This document shows, one piece after another, positions 29,165-38,502 of a DNA stretch of 64,000 nt (position 1 is its first letter; every line of letters starts with the position of its first letter). Below the pieces are notes generated by a model. That model worked only from the letters and a program-made list of their open reading frames with translations. It was not told where the DNA came from and searched no databases. The position numbers and the translations under genes were made by a program. Source of the DNA: Roseicyclus marinus. GTDB lineage: Bacteria > Pseudomonadota > Alphaproteobacteria > Rhodobacterales > Rhodobacteraceae. The DNA is taken from the NCBI RefSeq assembly GCF_030163795.1, contig NZ_JASJOF010000001.1, positions 1 through 64,000 of the forward strand, in the 5' to 3' direction.

Positions 29165-29803
29165 TTAGCGCCGGAAAGCCGGGAACACAAGCCCGGAAGA
29201 GGCGTTCGGGCCATCGGTCGACGGCATGTCCTGCCCCGGCCATGGGACGGGACGGATCTCGGCCCGTTCGGCATCGGGGCGCGCGGCCAGCATCGCGGCG
29301 ACGTCCTGCCCCGTGACCGGGTGCCACCAATCCGGCGCAACATCGGCCAGAGGCACCAGCACGAAGCTGCGCTCGGCCAGCCTTGGATGGGGCAAGATCA
29401 GGCGGTCGGGCAGATCCACCGCCGCGCGGTCGGGGGGCAGGGCCGCCCAACGGGACTGCGTGGCGGCATCTGGGCGCACCGCATCGCCAAGCGCCACGAG
29501 GTCGAGGTCGATCACACGCGCGCCCCACCGCGCGCCGCGCACTCGGCCCAACTCCGTCTCGACTGCGTGCAGCAGCGCCAGCAGCGCCTCGGGCGTTTCC
29601 GACCAGCGAAAACTTGCCGCAGCATTCACGTAATCCGGGCCGGATCCTGCAGGGAAGGCGGGGGTCGTGAACAATCGGCTTGTTTTCATGCCCCAAACCC
29701 CCTTCTGTCCCAGCAGGAGAAGGCTTTTCTTCAGGGTTCGCGCGGGGCTGTCGGTGCCGTTGGTCAGGTTCGCTCCGAGGGCCACAAGAGCGAGGGGGGG
29801 CAT
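29165..29803 (-). CDS. folK: 2-Amino-4-hydroxy-6-hydroxymethyldihydropteridine diphosphokinase
   Basis: A 212-residue HPPK of folate synthesis, transferring pyrophosphate from ATP to the pterin. The N-terminus [10 protein letters not shown], the [17 protein letters not shown] region and the hallmark [16 protein letters not shown] then [21 protein letters not shown] are present. A 30-residue C-terminal extension is Pro-rich. ATG 29803 is preceded by GAGAGA; ATG 29827 is an alternative. It is divergent from the NYN gene, ~130 bp away. Confidence 0.93.
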   Translation of the reverse strand: MPPLALVALGANLTNGTDSPARTLKKSLLLLGQKGVWGMKTSRLFTTPAFPAGSGPDYVNAAASFRWSETPEALLALLHAVETELGRVRGARWGARVIDLDLVALGDAVRPDAATQSRWAALPPDRAAVDLPDRLILPHPRLAERSFVLVPLADVAPDWWHPVTGQDVAAMLAARPDAERAEIRPVPWPGQDMPSTDGPNASSGLVFPAFRR

Positions 29804-29931
29804 CGCGGTGTCTCTCTCGTGTTGCACGTTTCTTGCCCATCCTTATCTTGGAGCCCTTGGCGTTCGGCGCGCGGCAGGTTCACTCCCTGCCGATTCCATA
29901 CGGGGACGCCAGTAAATCAAGGACGTTGGTT

Positions 29932-30498
29932 ATGTTTTATCGTGATGAACGGTTGGCGTTGTTTATCGACGGCTCCAACCTTTACGCTGCAGCCAAGTCG
30001 CTGTCTTTTGACATAGACTACAAGCTGTTGCGTCAGGAATTCATGCAGCGCGGCAAGTTGTTGCGCGCATTCTACTATACCGCCCTTCTGGAGAACGAGG
30101 AATATTCCCCGATTCGCCCCCTTGTGGACTGGTTGCATTACAACGGGTTCACGATGGTGACGAAACCGGCCAAGGAATTCACCGACAGCCAGGGTCGTCG
30201 CAAGATCAAGGGCAACATGGATATCGAACTGACCGTCGATGCCATGGAGATGGCCGACCATGTGGATCACATCGTGCTCTTCTCGGGCGACGGGGATTTC
30301 CGCAGGCTGGTCGAGGCGTTGCAGCGCAAAGGGTGCCGGGTTTCGGTCGTCTCCACGATCCGCAGCCAACCGCCGATGATCGCTGATGACCTGCGCCGGC
30401 AGGCCGACAATTTCATCGAATTGGATGAATTGCGCGAGGTCATCGGCCGCCCGCCGCGAGACGACCGCGCGCCCCAGCGGCAGGAAGCCGAGGTCTGA
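29932..30498 (+). CDS. NYN domain (LabA/DUF88) protein
   Basis: A 188-residue NYN-domain protein, PIN-like predicted RNase. The acidic metal-binding residues appear in LALFIDGSNLYAAAKSL (Asp), KGNMDIELTVDAME and VLFSGDGDFRRLVEALQRKG (Asp pair), and SQPPMIADDLRRQADNFIELDEL is the LabA-type C-terminus. AAGGA precedes ATG 29932. The last codons and stop come from a 13-bp tandem duplication (30484-30496 and 30497-30509) that creates TGA at the junction. Confidence 0.9.
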   Translation: MFYRDERLALFIDGSNLYAAAKSLSFDIDYKLLRQEFMQRGKLLRAFYYTALLENEEYSPIRPLVDWLHYNGFTMVTKPAKEFTDSQGRRKIKGNMDIELTVDAMEMADHVDHIVLFSGDGDFRRLVEALQRKGCRVSVVSTIRSQPPMIADDLRRQADNFIELDELREVIGRPPRDDRAPQRQEAEV

Positions 30499-30518
30499 AG
30501 CCGAGGTCTTAAGCCGAT

Positions 30519-30546
30519 GGGCCTGCCGTGATCGGCAGGCCCCTCC
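30519..30546. terminator. Hairpin between NYN gene and cytochrome c gene
   Basis: A perfect 10-bp stem GGGCCTGCCG (30519-30528) and CGGCAGGCCC (30533-30542) with a TGAT loop, lying between two convergent genes. No long T run on either side, so termination is likely but unproven. Confidence 0.65.
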
Positions 30547-30564
30547 GCTTTACGGCCCTGTCCG

Positions 30565-31047
30565 TCAGGGCAATGCCGCGCGCGCGTTGATGTCGTTGTG
30601 GATGGCGATGATCTCGGGCGGCCAGGTCGATTTGATGTAGCTGAGCACGGCGATGATCTGCGCTTCGGTCAGGATATCGGCAAACCCCATCATGTCGCTT
30701 TGATAGCCGCCGCCGACGATGGCCGCGGTGCCGCGTGTGGTGATGTCAATCAGCTGCGCATCGGGATGGTGCCATGTGTGGCCGGTCCGGTCATGCGGCG
30801 GGGCGGGCAGGCGACCATTGTCTTGCCGCACCTGCCAATCCGCTTGCCCTTCCAGCGCCGCGCCATGGCAGGCGGCGCACTGCGCCTCGTAGATCGCGGC
30901 CCCCTCGGCCACGGTGGCGGCATCGTGCCAAAGCAGGATCTGGCCCGGTTGCTGCGCCCCCTGTTCGGTCGCATCCGCTGGCCACAGGGCCACGCCGCCC
31001 GCTGTCAGGGCAAAGGTCGCGGTCAGCGTGATGATTGTCCGTCGCAT
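30565..31047 (-). CDS. Single-haem cytochrome c
   Basis: A 160-residue exported cytochrome c. A signal peptide ([23 protein letters not shown]) precedes the haem motif CAACH (Cys57, Cys60, His61) in [16 protein letters not shown]; the distal Met is probably in [14 protein letters not shown]. Insert [18 protein letters not shown] and the spacing resemble small c-type cytochromes of unknown partner. It should be periplasmic, possibly lipid-free. Neighbours do not reveal an oxidase. Confidence 0.88.
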   Translation of the reverse strand: MRRTIITLTATFALTAGGVALWPADATEQGAQQPGQILLWHDAATVAEGAAIYEAQCAACHGAALEGQADWQVRQDNGRLPAPPHDRTGHTWHHPDAQLIDITTRGTAAIVGGGYQSDMMGFADILTEAQIIAVLSYIKSTWPPEIIAIHNDINARAALP

Positions 31048-31185
31048 TCAACCCTCCTCGGATGTGCCCCAGATCGCAGCTTCCCCCTGCTGGAAGTCAA
31101 CCCCCCGGGCTGGACGGAGCCGCACTTTGGCCTTAGCTCTTGGTGTAACGTCATCCTGACATATCCCTGCCGCCCGAGACCGTCC

Positions 31186-32145
31186 ATGACCAAGCCGCCC
31201 CTCACCATCCACCTTGCCGCGCCGCGCGGCTTTTGCGCAGGCGTCGACCGGGCGATCAAGATCGTCGAGATGGCGCTCGCGAAATGGGGCGCCCCGGTCT
31301 ATGTCCGGCACGAGATCGTCCACAACAAGTTCGTCGTCGACGACCTCCGCGCAAAGGGCGCCGTTTTTGTCGAGGAGCTGGACGATTGCCCGCTCGACCG
31401 GCCGGTGATTTTTTCCGCGCATGGCGTGCCGAAATCCGTCCCGGCAGAGGCCGCGCGGCGCAACATGGTCTATGTCGATGCCACCTGCCCGCTTGTCAGC
31501 AAGGTCCATATCGAGGCCGCGCGCCATCATGAAAACGGCCTCCAGATGATCATGATCGGCCACGCGGGCCACCCCGAGACGATCGGGACAATGGGCCAAT
31601 TGCCCGAGGGCGAGGTGTTGCTGGTCGAAACGGTCGAGGATGTGGCCAAGGTCGCGGTCCGCGATCCTGCGCGGCTGGCCTTCGTCACCCAGACCACGCT
31701 TTCGGTCGATGACACGGCGGACATCGTCGCGGCCCTGCAGGCGCGGTTTCCCGCCATCGTCGGCCCGCACAAGGAAGACATCTGTTACGCCACCACCAAC
31801 CGGCAGGAGGCGGTCAAGGCGATGGCTCTAATGGCCGATGCGATGCTGGTGGTGGGTGCGCCCAATTCCTCCAATTCCAAGCGTCTGGTCGAGGTCGGCG
31901 CGCGCGCCGGATGCCGCTATGCGCAACTGGTGCAACGCGCCAGCGATATCGATTGGCGCGCGCTGGAGGGGATCGGGTCGCTGGGCATCACCGCCGGGGC
32001 CAGCGCCCCCGAGGTGTTGGTGAACGAGGTGATCGACGCCTTCCGCGAGCGGTTCGAGGTGACGGTAAAGCCCGTCATGACGGCAGAGGAGAACGTGGAG
32101 TTCAAGGTGCCGCGCGTCTTGCGCGAAGCAGCCCAAAGCGCCTGA
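31186..32145 (+). CDS. ispH: 4-Hydroxy-3-methylbut-2-enyl diphosphate reductase
   Basis: A 319-residue IspH, the iron-sulfur enzyme giving IPP and DMAPP in the MEP pathway. Cluster cysteines are in [13 protein letters not shown] (Cys17), [12 protein letters not shown] and, near the C-terminus, the region around [10 protein letters not shown] with [17 protein letters not shown]-type motif appears as [10 protein letters not shown], and [10 protein letters not shown] is present. ATG 31186 gives the canonical N-terminus. It starts the unit ispH-DUF3429-rnhA-channel; ispE is at 55197. Confidence 0.95.
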   Translation: MTKPPLTIHLAAPRGFCAGVDRAIKIVEMALAKWGAPVYVRHEIVHNKFVVDDLRAKGAVFVEELDDCPLDRPVIFSAHGVPKSVPAEAARRNMVYVDATCPLVSKVHIEAARHHENGLQMIMIGHAGHPETIGTMGQLPEGEVLLVETVEDVAKVAVRDPARLAFVTQTTLSVDDTADIVAALQARFPAIVGPHKEDICYATTNRQEAVKAMALMADAMLVVGAPNSSNSKRLVEVGARAGCRYAQLVQRASDIDWRALEGIGSLGITAGASAPEVLVNEVIDAFRERFEVTVKPVMTAEENVEFKVPRVLREAAQSA

Positions 32146-32184
32146 ACCCTTGCCCCGCTGCGCGGCATTGGGCAGATAGCGGCC

Positions 32185-32634
32185 ATGACGCGCATTCCGA
32201 CATCCGCCCTGATCCTCGGTCTTTCCGGCCTGATCCCGTTCCTTTACGGCGCGCTGTCGACCGTCGTTCCCGCCACGGCGGAACTTGGCCGGGCCTGGAG
32301 CGTTTATCACGCAGGCCCCGCGCTGTTGCAGATCTACGGGATCGTCATCTTGTGCTTCATGGCGGGCGTGATCTGGGGCTTTGCCGCACGGGCCGAGGGG
32401 CGGCAGGCGACGCTCTTCTATGTCCTGTCCGTCCTGCCTGCGCTGTTCGTCTTTTTCACCGCCTTCGCGCCGCCGCGCCAAAGCCTCTGGATGCTGATCC
32501 TTGCCTTTGTCGCGCTTCTCGCCATCGACGCCAGCGCCGCGCGGCAGGGTCTGGCACCGCCGTGGTGGATGCGGCTGCGCCTGCTGTTGACCGGTGTCGT
32601 CGTGATCTGTCTTGGCATCGGCGCGCTGGCATGA
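32185..32634 (+). CDS. DUF3429 domain-containing membrane protein
   Basis: A 149-residue inner-membrane protein with about five hydrophobic segments (SALILGLSGLIPFLYGAL, LLQIYGIVILCFMAGVIWGF, LFYVLSVLPALFVFFTAF, LWMLILAFVALLAI, LLLTGVVVICLGIGAL). The YGIVILCFMAGVIWGFA block is the DUF3429 hallmark. Function unknown. It lies between ispH and rnhA with short gaps, so is probably co-transcribed. Confidence 0.85.
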   Translation: MTRIPTSALILGLSGLIPFLYGALSTVVPATAELGRAWSVYHAGPALLQIYGIVILCFMAGVIWGFAARAEGRQATLFYVLSVLPALFVFFTAFAPPRQSLWMLILAFVALLAIDASAARQGLAPPWWMRLRLLLTGVVVICLGIGALA

Positions 32635-32643
32635 GGGGTTCCC

Positions 32644-33093
32644 ATGCCTGATCTTTTCGCCTTCACCGACGGGGCCTGTTCGGGCAATCCCGGCCCGGGC
32701 GGCTGGGGTGCGCTGTTGCAGGCCAAGGACGGCGAGACGGTCCTCAAGGAACGCGAGCTGAACGGCGGCGAGGCGGATACGACCAACAACCGGATGGAGC
32801 TCCTGGCCGCCATCGCAGCCCTCGAGGCGCTGGAACGCCCCTCCGCCATCACCATCGTCACCGACAGCGCCTATGTGAAGAACGGCGTGACCGGCTGGAT
32901 CCACGGCTGGAAGCGGAACGGCTGGAAGACCTCGACCAAAAAGCCGGTCAAGAACGAGGACCTGTGGCGCCGCCTCGACGAGGCGCAGGCGCGTCACCGC
33001 GTGACATGGGAATGGGTCAAGGGCCATGCCGGCCATCCGGAAAACGAACGCGCCGACGAATTGGCGCGGGCGGGGATGAAACCCTTCAAATGA
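32644..33093 (+). CDS. rnhA: Ribonuclease HI
   Basis: A 149-residue RNase HI degrading RNA in RNA-DNA hybrids. The catalytic DEDD set is visible: [16 protein letters not shown] (Asp), [17 protein letters not shown] (Glu), [20 protein letters not shown] (Asp) and [12 protein letters not shown] (Asp). It also has the basic protrusion [16 protein letters not shown]. Length is typical. The stop overlaps the next start (ATGA). Confidence 0.96.
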   Translation: MPDLFAFTDGACSGNPGPGGWGALLQAKDGETVLKERELNGGEADTTNNRMELLAAIAALEALERPSAITIVTDSAYVKNGVTGWIHGWKRNGWKTSTKKPVKNEDLWRRLDEAQARHRVTWEWVKGHAGHPENERADELARAGMKPFK

Positions 33094-33713
33094 CCATCCT
33101 GACCGCGCTCGATTATGCCTCGGTGCTGGTCTTTGCCCTGACGGGGGCCTTGGTCGCCTCGCGCGCGCAGCTCGATATCGTGGGCTTCGCCTTTCTCGCC
33201 AGCCTGACGGCGATGGGCGGCGGCACGGTGCGCGACCTGCTTCTGGACCGAAACCCGGTGTTTTGGATCGCCGATCCGACGCCGCTTGCCATAGCCTGCG
33301 GCGCAGCGGTGCTGGTGTTTTTCACCGCCCATCTCCTCGAAAGCCGGATGGCGGTCATCACTTGGCTCGATGCGCTGGCACTTCCCATCGCGGTGGCGGC
33401 GGGGGTGCGGGCGGCCAGCGAAACGGGGCAAAGCGTGCCGATCATCCTGATCATGGGGATTGCCACGGGCTGTTTCGGCGGGCTTTTGCGCGACATCGTG
33501 GCCAACGAAGTGCCGCTCTTGATCCGGACAGGGAAACTCTATGTCACGGCGGCTTTCGCGGGGGCGGCGGCCTATCTTTTGTCAGGGATCTTCTGGCCAT
33601 CCGACATGCTGTCGCTGGCCGCCTGCATCCTCGTCTGTTTCACGCTGCGCGCAGGCTCGCTGCTCTATGGCTGGCAGATGCCGGTCTACAAGCCGCGCCC
33701 GCCCCGAAACTGA
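33090..33713 (+). CDS. Trimeric intracellular cation channel (UPF0126/TRIC) family protein
   Basis: A 207-residue membrane protein with seven segments, arranged as two three-helix repeats. The repeat signatures [38 protein letters not shown]-type text and [21 protein letters not shown] match UPF0126, whose structures show TRIC-like potassium channels. Physiological role is unknown. It overlaps rnhA by 4 bp (ATGA). Confidence 0.88.
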   Translation: MTILTALDYASVLVFALTGALVASRAQLDIVGFAFLASLTAMGGGTVRDLLLDRNPVFWIADPTPLAIACGAAVLVFFTAHLLESRMAVITWLDALALPIAVAAGVRAASETGQSVPIILIMGIATGCFGGLLRDIVANEVPLLIRTGKLYVTAAFAGAAAYLLSGIFWPSDMLSLAACILVCFTLRAGSLLYGWQMPVYKPRPPRN

Positions 33714-33723
33714 TCGCCATCCC

Positions 33724-33742
33724 CTTCATCTTCCCGAAAATA
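33724..33742 (-). repeat. Dispersed repeat tail (TATTTTCGGGAAGATGAAG on minus strand)
   Basis: A 19-bp copy of the repeat tail between the channel gene and the small membrane protein gene, one base different from the copy at 24405. It lies 10 bp after a gene stop. Confidence 0.65.
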
Positions 33743-33782
33743 CGGAAAGTCCGCGGCCACCGCCCCGCGCCGCCGCCCGGGG

Positions 33783-34049
33783 TCAGCGCCGCTTGCGGCC
33801 CTGCCGCCTGCGATTGGCGTATTCCGTGGGGATCAGGATCAGCGCAGCCGCCGAGCCAAGGATCGCCGTCACCCCCGGCGAGCCGAGGCTGAAGCCGAAA
33901 AGCGCGCGCAGGAAGTAAAGCACCAGAACCGCGCCAAAGGCGATCAGGACGGACGGGATGATGCCGTTATGCGTCCAGGCCCATTTCTCGAAGAGAAAGG
34001 CCACGATACCGGCCAGCATGAGCGAGCCGAAAAACGAGAACAGGATCAT
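33783..34049 (-). CDS. Small membrane protein, function unknown
   Basis: An 88-residue protein with three hydrophobic stretches ([58 protein letters not shown]) and a basic tail [11 protein letters not shown] do not recognise a family. A strong GGAGG site 7 bases before ATG 34049 and an ATGA overlap with the fmt stop make it a convincing gene, translated after fmt. Confidence 0.75.
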   Translation of the reverse strand: MILFSFFGSLMLAGIVAFLFEKWAWTHNGIIPSVLIAFGAVLVLYFLRALFGFSLGSPGVTAILGSAAALILIPTEYANRRRQGRKRR

Positions 34050-34960
34050 GGCCCACCTCCGACAATCACACCGGGCGCTATGCGTGCACCCCTCAAAAAC
34101 GCCTCTGCCGTCATCCGCGGCTTGCCTTCGGGCTGCACCTCGGTGATCTCGACCGCGCCTGTCCCGCAGGCCACGGTCAGATCCGACAGAACCTGCCCTG
34201 GCGTGCCCGACCCCTTGACCGGACGGCTGCGCAGGATCTTGACCCGCTTGCCCCCGATCATGGTCCAAGCCCCGGGAAAAGGCGACAGCCCCCGGATCTG
34301 ACGGTCTATGTGGGGTGCGTCACCCGTCCAGTCCAGACGCGCCTCGGCCTTGTCGATCTTTTGGGCATAGGTCACGCCGGTCTCGGGCTGGGGTTCGGGC
34401 GTCAGCGTGCCGAGCCGGGCCAGCGCCTCGGTGATCGCCTCTGCCCCGAGCATCGACAGCCGGTCGTGCAATTCGCCCGCCGTCTCCTCGGCCCCGATGA
34501 CGATCTCGCGGCGCAAGAGAACGGGGCCGGTATCCAGACCCGCCTCCATCTGCATGATGCAGACGCCGGTTTCCGCATCGCCCGCCATGATCGCCCGCTG
34601 GATCGGCGCAGCCCCGCGCCAGCGTGGCAAAAGGCTTGCGTGGATGTTGAGACAACCGCGCCGGGGCGCGTCGAGCACCGCTTGCGGCAGGATCAGGCCA
34701 TAGGCCACGACCACGGCAATATCGGCGTCCAGCGCCGCGAATTCCGCCTGCGCCTGTTCATCGCGCAGCGATTTCGGATGGCGCACCGGCAAACCCATCG
34801 CGGCAGCGCGCGCATGGACGGGGCCGGGGCGCTCGGCCTGCCCGCGGCCCGCGGGGCGGGGCGGCTGGGTGTAGACGGCCACGATCTCATGGCCTGCGCC
34901 AACCAGCGCCTCGAGCACCGGCACCGAGAAATCGGGCGTTCCCATGAAGACGATCCGCAT
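34046..34960 (-). CDS. fmt: Methionyl-tRNA formyltransferase
   Basis: A 304-residue Fmt, formylating initiator Met-t[36 protein letters not shown] and the catalytic [18 protein letters not shown] with [13 protein letters not shown] are all present. The start overlaps the stop of the deformylase-like gene (TGATG). Formylation and deformylation genes together (def, def-like, fmt) form the usual operon. Confidence 0.96.
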   Translation of the reverse strand: MRIVFMGTPDFSVPVLEALVGAGHEIVAVYTQPPRPAGRGQAERPGPVHARAAAMGLPVRHPKSLRDEQAQAEFAALDADIAVVVAYGLILPQAVLDAPRRGCLNIHASLLPRWRGAAPIQRAIMAGDAETGVCIMQMEAGLDTGPVLLRREIVIGAEETAGELHDRLSMLGAEAITEALARLGTLTPEPQPETGVTYAQKIDKAEARLDWTGDAPHIDRQIRGLSPFPGAWTMIGGKRVKILRSRPVKGSGTPGQVLSDLTVACGTGAVEITEVQPEGKPRMTAEAFLRGARIAPGVIVGGGP

Positions 34961-35463
34961 CACCGCGCCCCTTTTCGCGCGCGCTTCAACAGCATGTCGC
35001 GCTTCATTTTCGACAGACGGTCGAAATACATCCGACCCGCCAGATGGTCGATCTGGTGCTGCACGCTCGTCGCCCACAGACCGGTGAATTCCTGTCGCAC
35101 CCTGATGCCGTGATGGTCGGTGAAGGCCACGGTGACGGTCGCGGGCCGCGTCACCTTGGCCCAGACACCGGGCAGGTTGGGGCTGGCTTCCTCGTGGTCG
35201 TTCATCGCCTCGGATGCCGTGATGACCTCGGGGTTGGCCATGCGGATCGCGCGGCCGCGCGTGTCGCTGGCATCAACGACCGCCAGCCGGAGCATGACCC
35301 CGATCTGCGGGGCGGCAAGGCCCACACCCGGCATGGCGTCCATCGTCTCGATCATGTCGGCCCAGATGGCCCGGATCTCGTCGGTGATCGTGCCCACATC
35401 GGCGGCGGGCGTGCTCAGCCGCTTGTCGGGCCACATGACGAAGGCACGGCGGGTGCCGGTCAC
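34960..35463 (-). CDS. Peptide deformylase-like protein, predicted inactive
   Basis: A 167-residue paralogue of the adjacent Def, colinear with it. Motif 1, GVGLAAPQ (46-53), is intact. In motif 2 the metal-binding Cys of EEGCLS is replaced: EEASPN has Ser94. In motif 3 HEIDH is HQIDH (136-140), losing the catalytic Glu. The metal histidines remain. A deformylase needs both missing residues, so this copy is probably not one. GTG 35463 overlaps the def stop (GTGA), so it is co-translated between def and fmt. Confidence 0.88.
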   Translation of the reverse strand: MTGTRRAFVMWPDKRLSTPAADVGTITDEIRAIWADMIETMDAMPGVGLAAPQIGVMLRLAVVDASDTRGRAIRMANPEVITASEAMNDHEEASPNLPGVWAKVTRPATVTVAFTDHHGIRVRQEFTGLWATSVQHQIDHLAGRMYFDRLSKMKRDMLLKRARKGAR

Positions 35464-35984
35464 GCCTTTTCCCGCGCGCGGTCCTTCTTCAGCTTGACCA
35501 TCTTGCGGGTGATCAGCTGGCGCTTGAGCGGCTTGAGGTAATCGATGAAGAGAACGCCGTTCAGATGGTCGATCTCGTGCTGGACGCAGGTGGCCCAAAG
35601 ACCGTCGAAATCCTCCTGCCGTTCCTTGCCGTCGCGGTCGATCCAGCGCACCGTCACCTCGGCGGGGCGTTCGACATCGGCGTATTGATCGGGGATCGAC
35701 AGGCAGCCTTCCTCGTAGACGTTCAGCATGTCCGATTTCGCCACGATCTCGGGATTGAACATGGCGACGGGGCGCGGTGCCTCCCCCTCGCCCTTGACGC
35801 AATCCAGAACGATGACGCGGGCGTCCACGCCGATCTGCGGCGCGGCCAAGCCGATGCCGGGCGCCGCATACATCGTTTCCAGCATGTCATCGGCAAGCGC
35901 CCGCAGATCATCCGACAGGTCGGGCACGGGCGGCGCAACCTTCTTCAGCCTTGGGTCGGGATGGATCAGGATGGGGCGTTTCAT
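35460..35984 (-). CDS. def: Peptide deformylase
   Basis: A 174-residue active-type deformylase removing N-formyl groups from nascent proteins. All three motifs are intact: GIGLAAPQ (43-50), EEGCLSIP with Cys94, and QHEIDH with His136, Glu137, His140. It is the first gene of the def / def-like / fmt / small-membrane-protein unit, with overlapping stops and starts throughout. Confidence 0.96.
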   Translation of the reverse strand: MKRPILIHPDPRLKKVAPPVPDLSDDLRALADDMLETMYAAPGIGLAAPQIGVDARVIVLDCVKGEGEAPRPVAMFNPEIVAKSDMLNVYEEGCLSIPDQYADVERPAEVTVRWIDRDGKERQEDFDGLWATCVQHEIDHLNGVLFIDYLKPLKRQLITRKMVKLKKDRAREKA

Positions 35985-36119
35985 GGCCGTTCATTTAGGC
36001 CAAGCGCGCCCGCCCCGCAATAAGTGCGGTCTAAGGCCGTCACACCCGTGGCGGCAAGGCTTGCACCTGCCGGTTTACGCGGTAGCGTGGCGCGGTTCGG
36101 AAACCAGACGGAGCCTCCC

Positions 36120-37289
36120 ATGTCATTCGACGAGATCATCGACCGCCGCGGCAGCCATTGCGTGAAATGGGACATGATGGAGACGCTCTACGGTGTCTCG
36201 CCGCAGGAGGGGATTTCGATGTGGGTGGCCGACATGGAATTCCGCCCGCCGGGCTGCGTGCAGGATGCGCTTCAGGCGATGCTGGATCATGGCGTCTACG
36301 GCTATTTCGGCGATGACAGCGCCTACAAGGGTGCGATCATCTGGTGGATGCAGAACCGGCACGGCTGGTCGGTCGAGCCGGAGTGGATCTTCACCACCCA
36401 TGGGCTGGTGAACGGAACCGCCATGTGCCTTGACGCCTTCACGAAGGAGGGCGACGGGATCGTGCTGTTCACCCCGGTCTACCATGCCTTCGCCAAGGTG
36501 ATCCGCGCTTCGAACCGTGACCTCGTGCAATGCGAAATGCCCATCGTCGACGGGCAATACACGCTCGATTTCGACGCGTGGGACGCGCAGATGAAAGGCC
36601 ATGAAAAGATGCTGATCCTCTGCTCGCCGCACAATCCCGGCGGGCGGGTCTGGACGCGGGCCGAACTGGAAGGGGTGGCGGCCTTTGCCAAACGTCACGA
36701 TCTGCTGATCGTGTCCGACGAGATCCACGCCGACCTGCTGATGCCCGGGCAAAAGCACATTCCGATGGCGCTGATCGACGGCATCGCCGACCGGCTGATC
36801 ATGATGACGGCAGGGACCAAGACCTTCAATATCGCGGGCGCGCATGTGGGCAATGTCATCATCCCCGACGAGGGGCTGCGGACGCGCTTCGGCGCGCGGA
36901 TGATGGCGCTGGGCCTGTCGCCCAATTCCTTCGGACTGCACATGGTGACGGCGGCCTATTCGCCCGCAGGGGCGGCATGGGTCGATGATCTGTGCGCCTA
37001 TCTGGCCGAAAACGCCAAGGTTTTCGATGCGGGGATCAACGCCATTCCGGGCCTTCGGTCGATGCCGTTGCAATCCACCTACCTCGCTTGGGTCGATTTC
37101 TCGGGCACCGGCATGACGCGCGAGGAATTCACCGCACGGGTGGAGCACGAGGCCAAGATTGCCACGAACCATGGCCCGACCTTCGGGCAGGGCGGCGACA
37201 GTTTCCTGCGCTTCAACATCGCCGCCCCGCGCAGCGTGGTCGAGGATGCGGTGGCCCGGATGCAGCGGGCGTTCGGCGATCTGCAATAA
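36120..37289 (+). CDS. PatB/MalY-type PLP-dependent C-S lyase
   Basis: A 389-residue fold-type I PLP enzyme of the MalY/PatB group (cystathionine beta-lyase or related aminotransferase). Features: FDEIIDRRGSHCVKWD at the N-terminus, WVADMEFRPP, SPHNPGGRVWTRAEL, VSDEIHADLL, and the PLP-lysine block TAGTKTFNIAGAH. The likely reaction is beta-elimination of cystathionine or a related thioether; substrate is not determined. A dispersed hairpin follows its stop. Confidence 0.88.
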   Translation: MSFDEIIDRRGSHCVKWDMMETLYGVSPQEGISMWVADMEFRPPGCVQDALQAMLDHGVYGYFGDDSAYKGAIIWWMQNRHGWSVEPEWIFTTHGLVNGTAMCLDAFTKEGDGIVLFTPVYHAFAKVIRASNRDLVQCEMPIVDGQYTLDFDAWDAQMKGHEKMLILCSPHNPGGRVWTRAELEGVAAFAKRHDLLIVSDEIHADLLMPGQKHIPMALIDGIADRLIMMTAGTKTFNIAGAHVGNVIIPDEGLRTRFGARMMALGLSPNSFGLHMVTAAYSPAGAAWVDDLCAYLAENAKVFDAGINAIPGLRSMPLQSTYLAWVDFSGTGMTREEFTARVEHEAKIATNHGPTFGQGGDSFLRFNIAAPRSVVEDAVARMQRAFGDLQ

Positions 37290-37300
37290 GGGGGTCTTGG

Positions 37301-37319
37301 GGTGGGCAATCTGCCCACC
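37301..37319. repeat. GGTGGGCA hairpin after the PatB-like gene
   Basis: GGTGGGCAATCTGCCCACC, an 8-bp perfect inverted repeat with ATC centre, 11 bp after the stop. It is identical over its length to part of the copy at 50549-50569. Probably a terminator or REP-like element. Confidence 0.7.
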
Positions 37320-37376
37320 TGTGCTTCAGCGTTGGATCGGATAGGGCGGATCATGACCTATGCCGCGGTGCAGCGC

Positions 37377-37394
37377 TTGCGCGCCGCGGCGCAA
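37377..37394. promoter_or_regulatory. Palindrome upstream of mcl1, possible shared operator
   Basis: TTGCGC GCCGCG GCGCAA, perfect 6-bp arms, centred about 64 bp before the mcl1 start. It resembles sequences before mcd and pckA. GC-rich palindromes arise by chance in this genome, so the assignment is tentative. Confidence 0.35.
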
Positions 37395-37449
37395 TATCCT
37401 ATCCCGTGGCGCAACGCACACGAAACTTCCTTTCGCAAGGAGCCTGACC

Positions 37450-38409
37450 ATGAGCTTTCGCCTCCAGCCGCCGCCCGTCGCCCGCCCCAACCGCTGCCAG
37501 CTGTTCGGCCCCGGGTCGCGCCCTGCGATCTTCGAAAAGATGGCGGCGAGCGCTGCGGATGTGATCAACCTCGACCTCGAGGATTCGGTCGCCCCCGATG
37601 ACAAGGCAGAGGCGCGCAAGAACGTCATTCAGGCCATCGGCGACGTGGATTGGGGCAAGAAGACGCTGAGTGTGCGGATCAACGGGCTCGACAGCCCCTA
37701 TTGGTACCGCGACGTGGTCGACCTGCTGGAACAGGCTCCGGAACGGCTGGACCAGATCATGATCCCCAAGGTCGGTTGCGCCGCCGACATCTACGCCGTC
37801 GATGCGCTGGTCACCTCGATCGAGGCGGCCATGGGTCGCAAGAAACGGATCGCCTTCGAGGTCATCATCGAAAGCGCCGCGGGCATCAGCCATGTCGAGG
37901 AGATCGCGGCGGCCTCGCCCCGCCTGCAGGCGATGAGCCTCGGCGCGGCCGATTTCGCGGCGTCCATGGGGATGCAGACCACCGGCATCGGCGGGACGCA
38001 GGAAAACTATTACATGCACCGCGCGGGCCAGAATTACTGGTCCGATCCGTGGCATTGGGCGCAGGCTGCCATCGTCGCCGCCTGCCGCACCCATGGTGTG
38101 TTGCCGGTCGACGGCCCTTTCGGCGACTTCTCGGATGACGAGGGGTTCCTTGCGCAGGCGCGGCGGTCGGCCACGCTGGGGATGGTGGGCAAATGGGCGA
38201 TCCACCCCAAGCAGGTGGCCCTGTCCAATTCCGTCTTTACCCCGTCCGAGGCCGCCGTGCTTGAGGCGCGCGAGATCCTTGCCGCGATGGAACAGGCCAA
38301 GGCGAGCGGGCAGGGGGCGACCGTCTACAAGGGGCGGCTCGTCGACATCGCGTCGATCAAGCAGGCCGAGGTGATCGTCAAACAGGCCGAGATGATCGCG
38401 GCGGGCTGA
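37450..38409 (+). CDS. mcl1: L-malyl-CoA/beta-methylmalyl-CoA lyase
   Basis: A 319-residue CitE-like aldolase closely resembling Rhodobacter Mcl1 over its length: MSFRLQPPPVARPNRCQLFG, VINLDLEDSVAPDDKAEAR, MIPKVGCAADIYAVDAL, VIIESAAGISHVEEIAA, AADFAASMGMQTTGIGGTQE, the SDPWHWAQAAIVAACRTHG block and GKWAIHPKQVALSN. It cleaves beta-methylmalyl-CoA to glyoxylate and propionyl-CoA (and malyl-CoA reversibly) in the ethylmalonyl-CoA pathway. AAGGAG is 8 bases before the ATG. Mcd of the same pathway is at 14585. Confidence 0.95.
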   Translation: MSFRLQPPPVARPNRCQLFGPGSRPAIFEKMAASAADVINLDLEDSVAPDDKAEARKNVIQAIGDVDWGKKTLSVRINGLDSPYWYRDVVDLLEQAPERLDQIMIPKVGCAADIYAVDALVTSIEAAMGRKKRIAFEVIIESAAGISHVEEIAAASPRLQAMSLGAADFAASMGMQTTGIGGTQENYYMHRAGQNYWSDPWHWAQAAIVAACRTHGVLPVDGPFGDFSDDEGFLAQARRSATLGMVGKWAIHPKQVALSNSVFTPSEAAVLEAREILAAMEQAKASGQGATVYKGRLVDIASIKQAEVIVKQAEMIAAG

Positions 38410-38441
38410 TCCGCCCACGCCGCGCGCCGTTCCTTGAGGCG

Positions 38442-38456
38442 TTAACATCGCCTTAA
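38442..38456. promoter_or_regulatory. CtrA-like binding site TTAA-N7-TTAA
   Basis: TTAACATCGCCTTAA: two TTAA boxes separated by exactly 7 bases, the full CtrA consensus, ending 46 bp upstream of the 5TMR-LYT gene start. This position suits a promoter element. The binding itself is an inference. Confidence 0.5.
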
Positions 38457-38502
38457 GCCTTTGGCGCAAGATTGCCCCCGTGACGTTTGACGGGGGCCTG
38501 CG

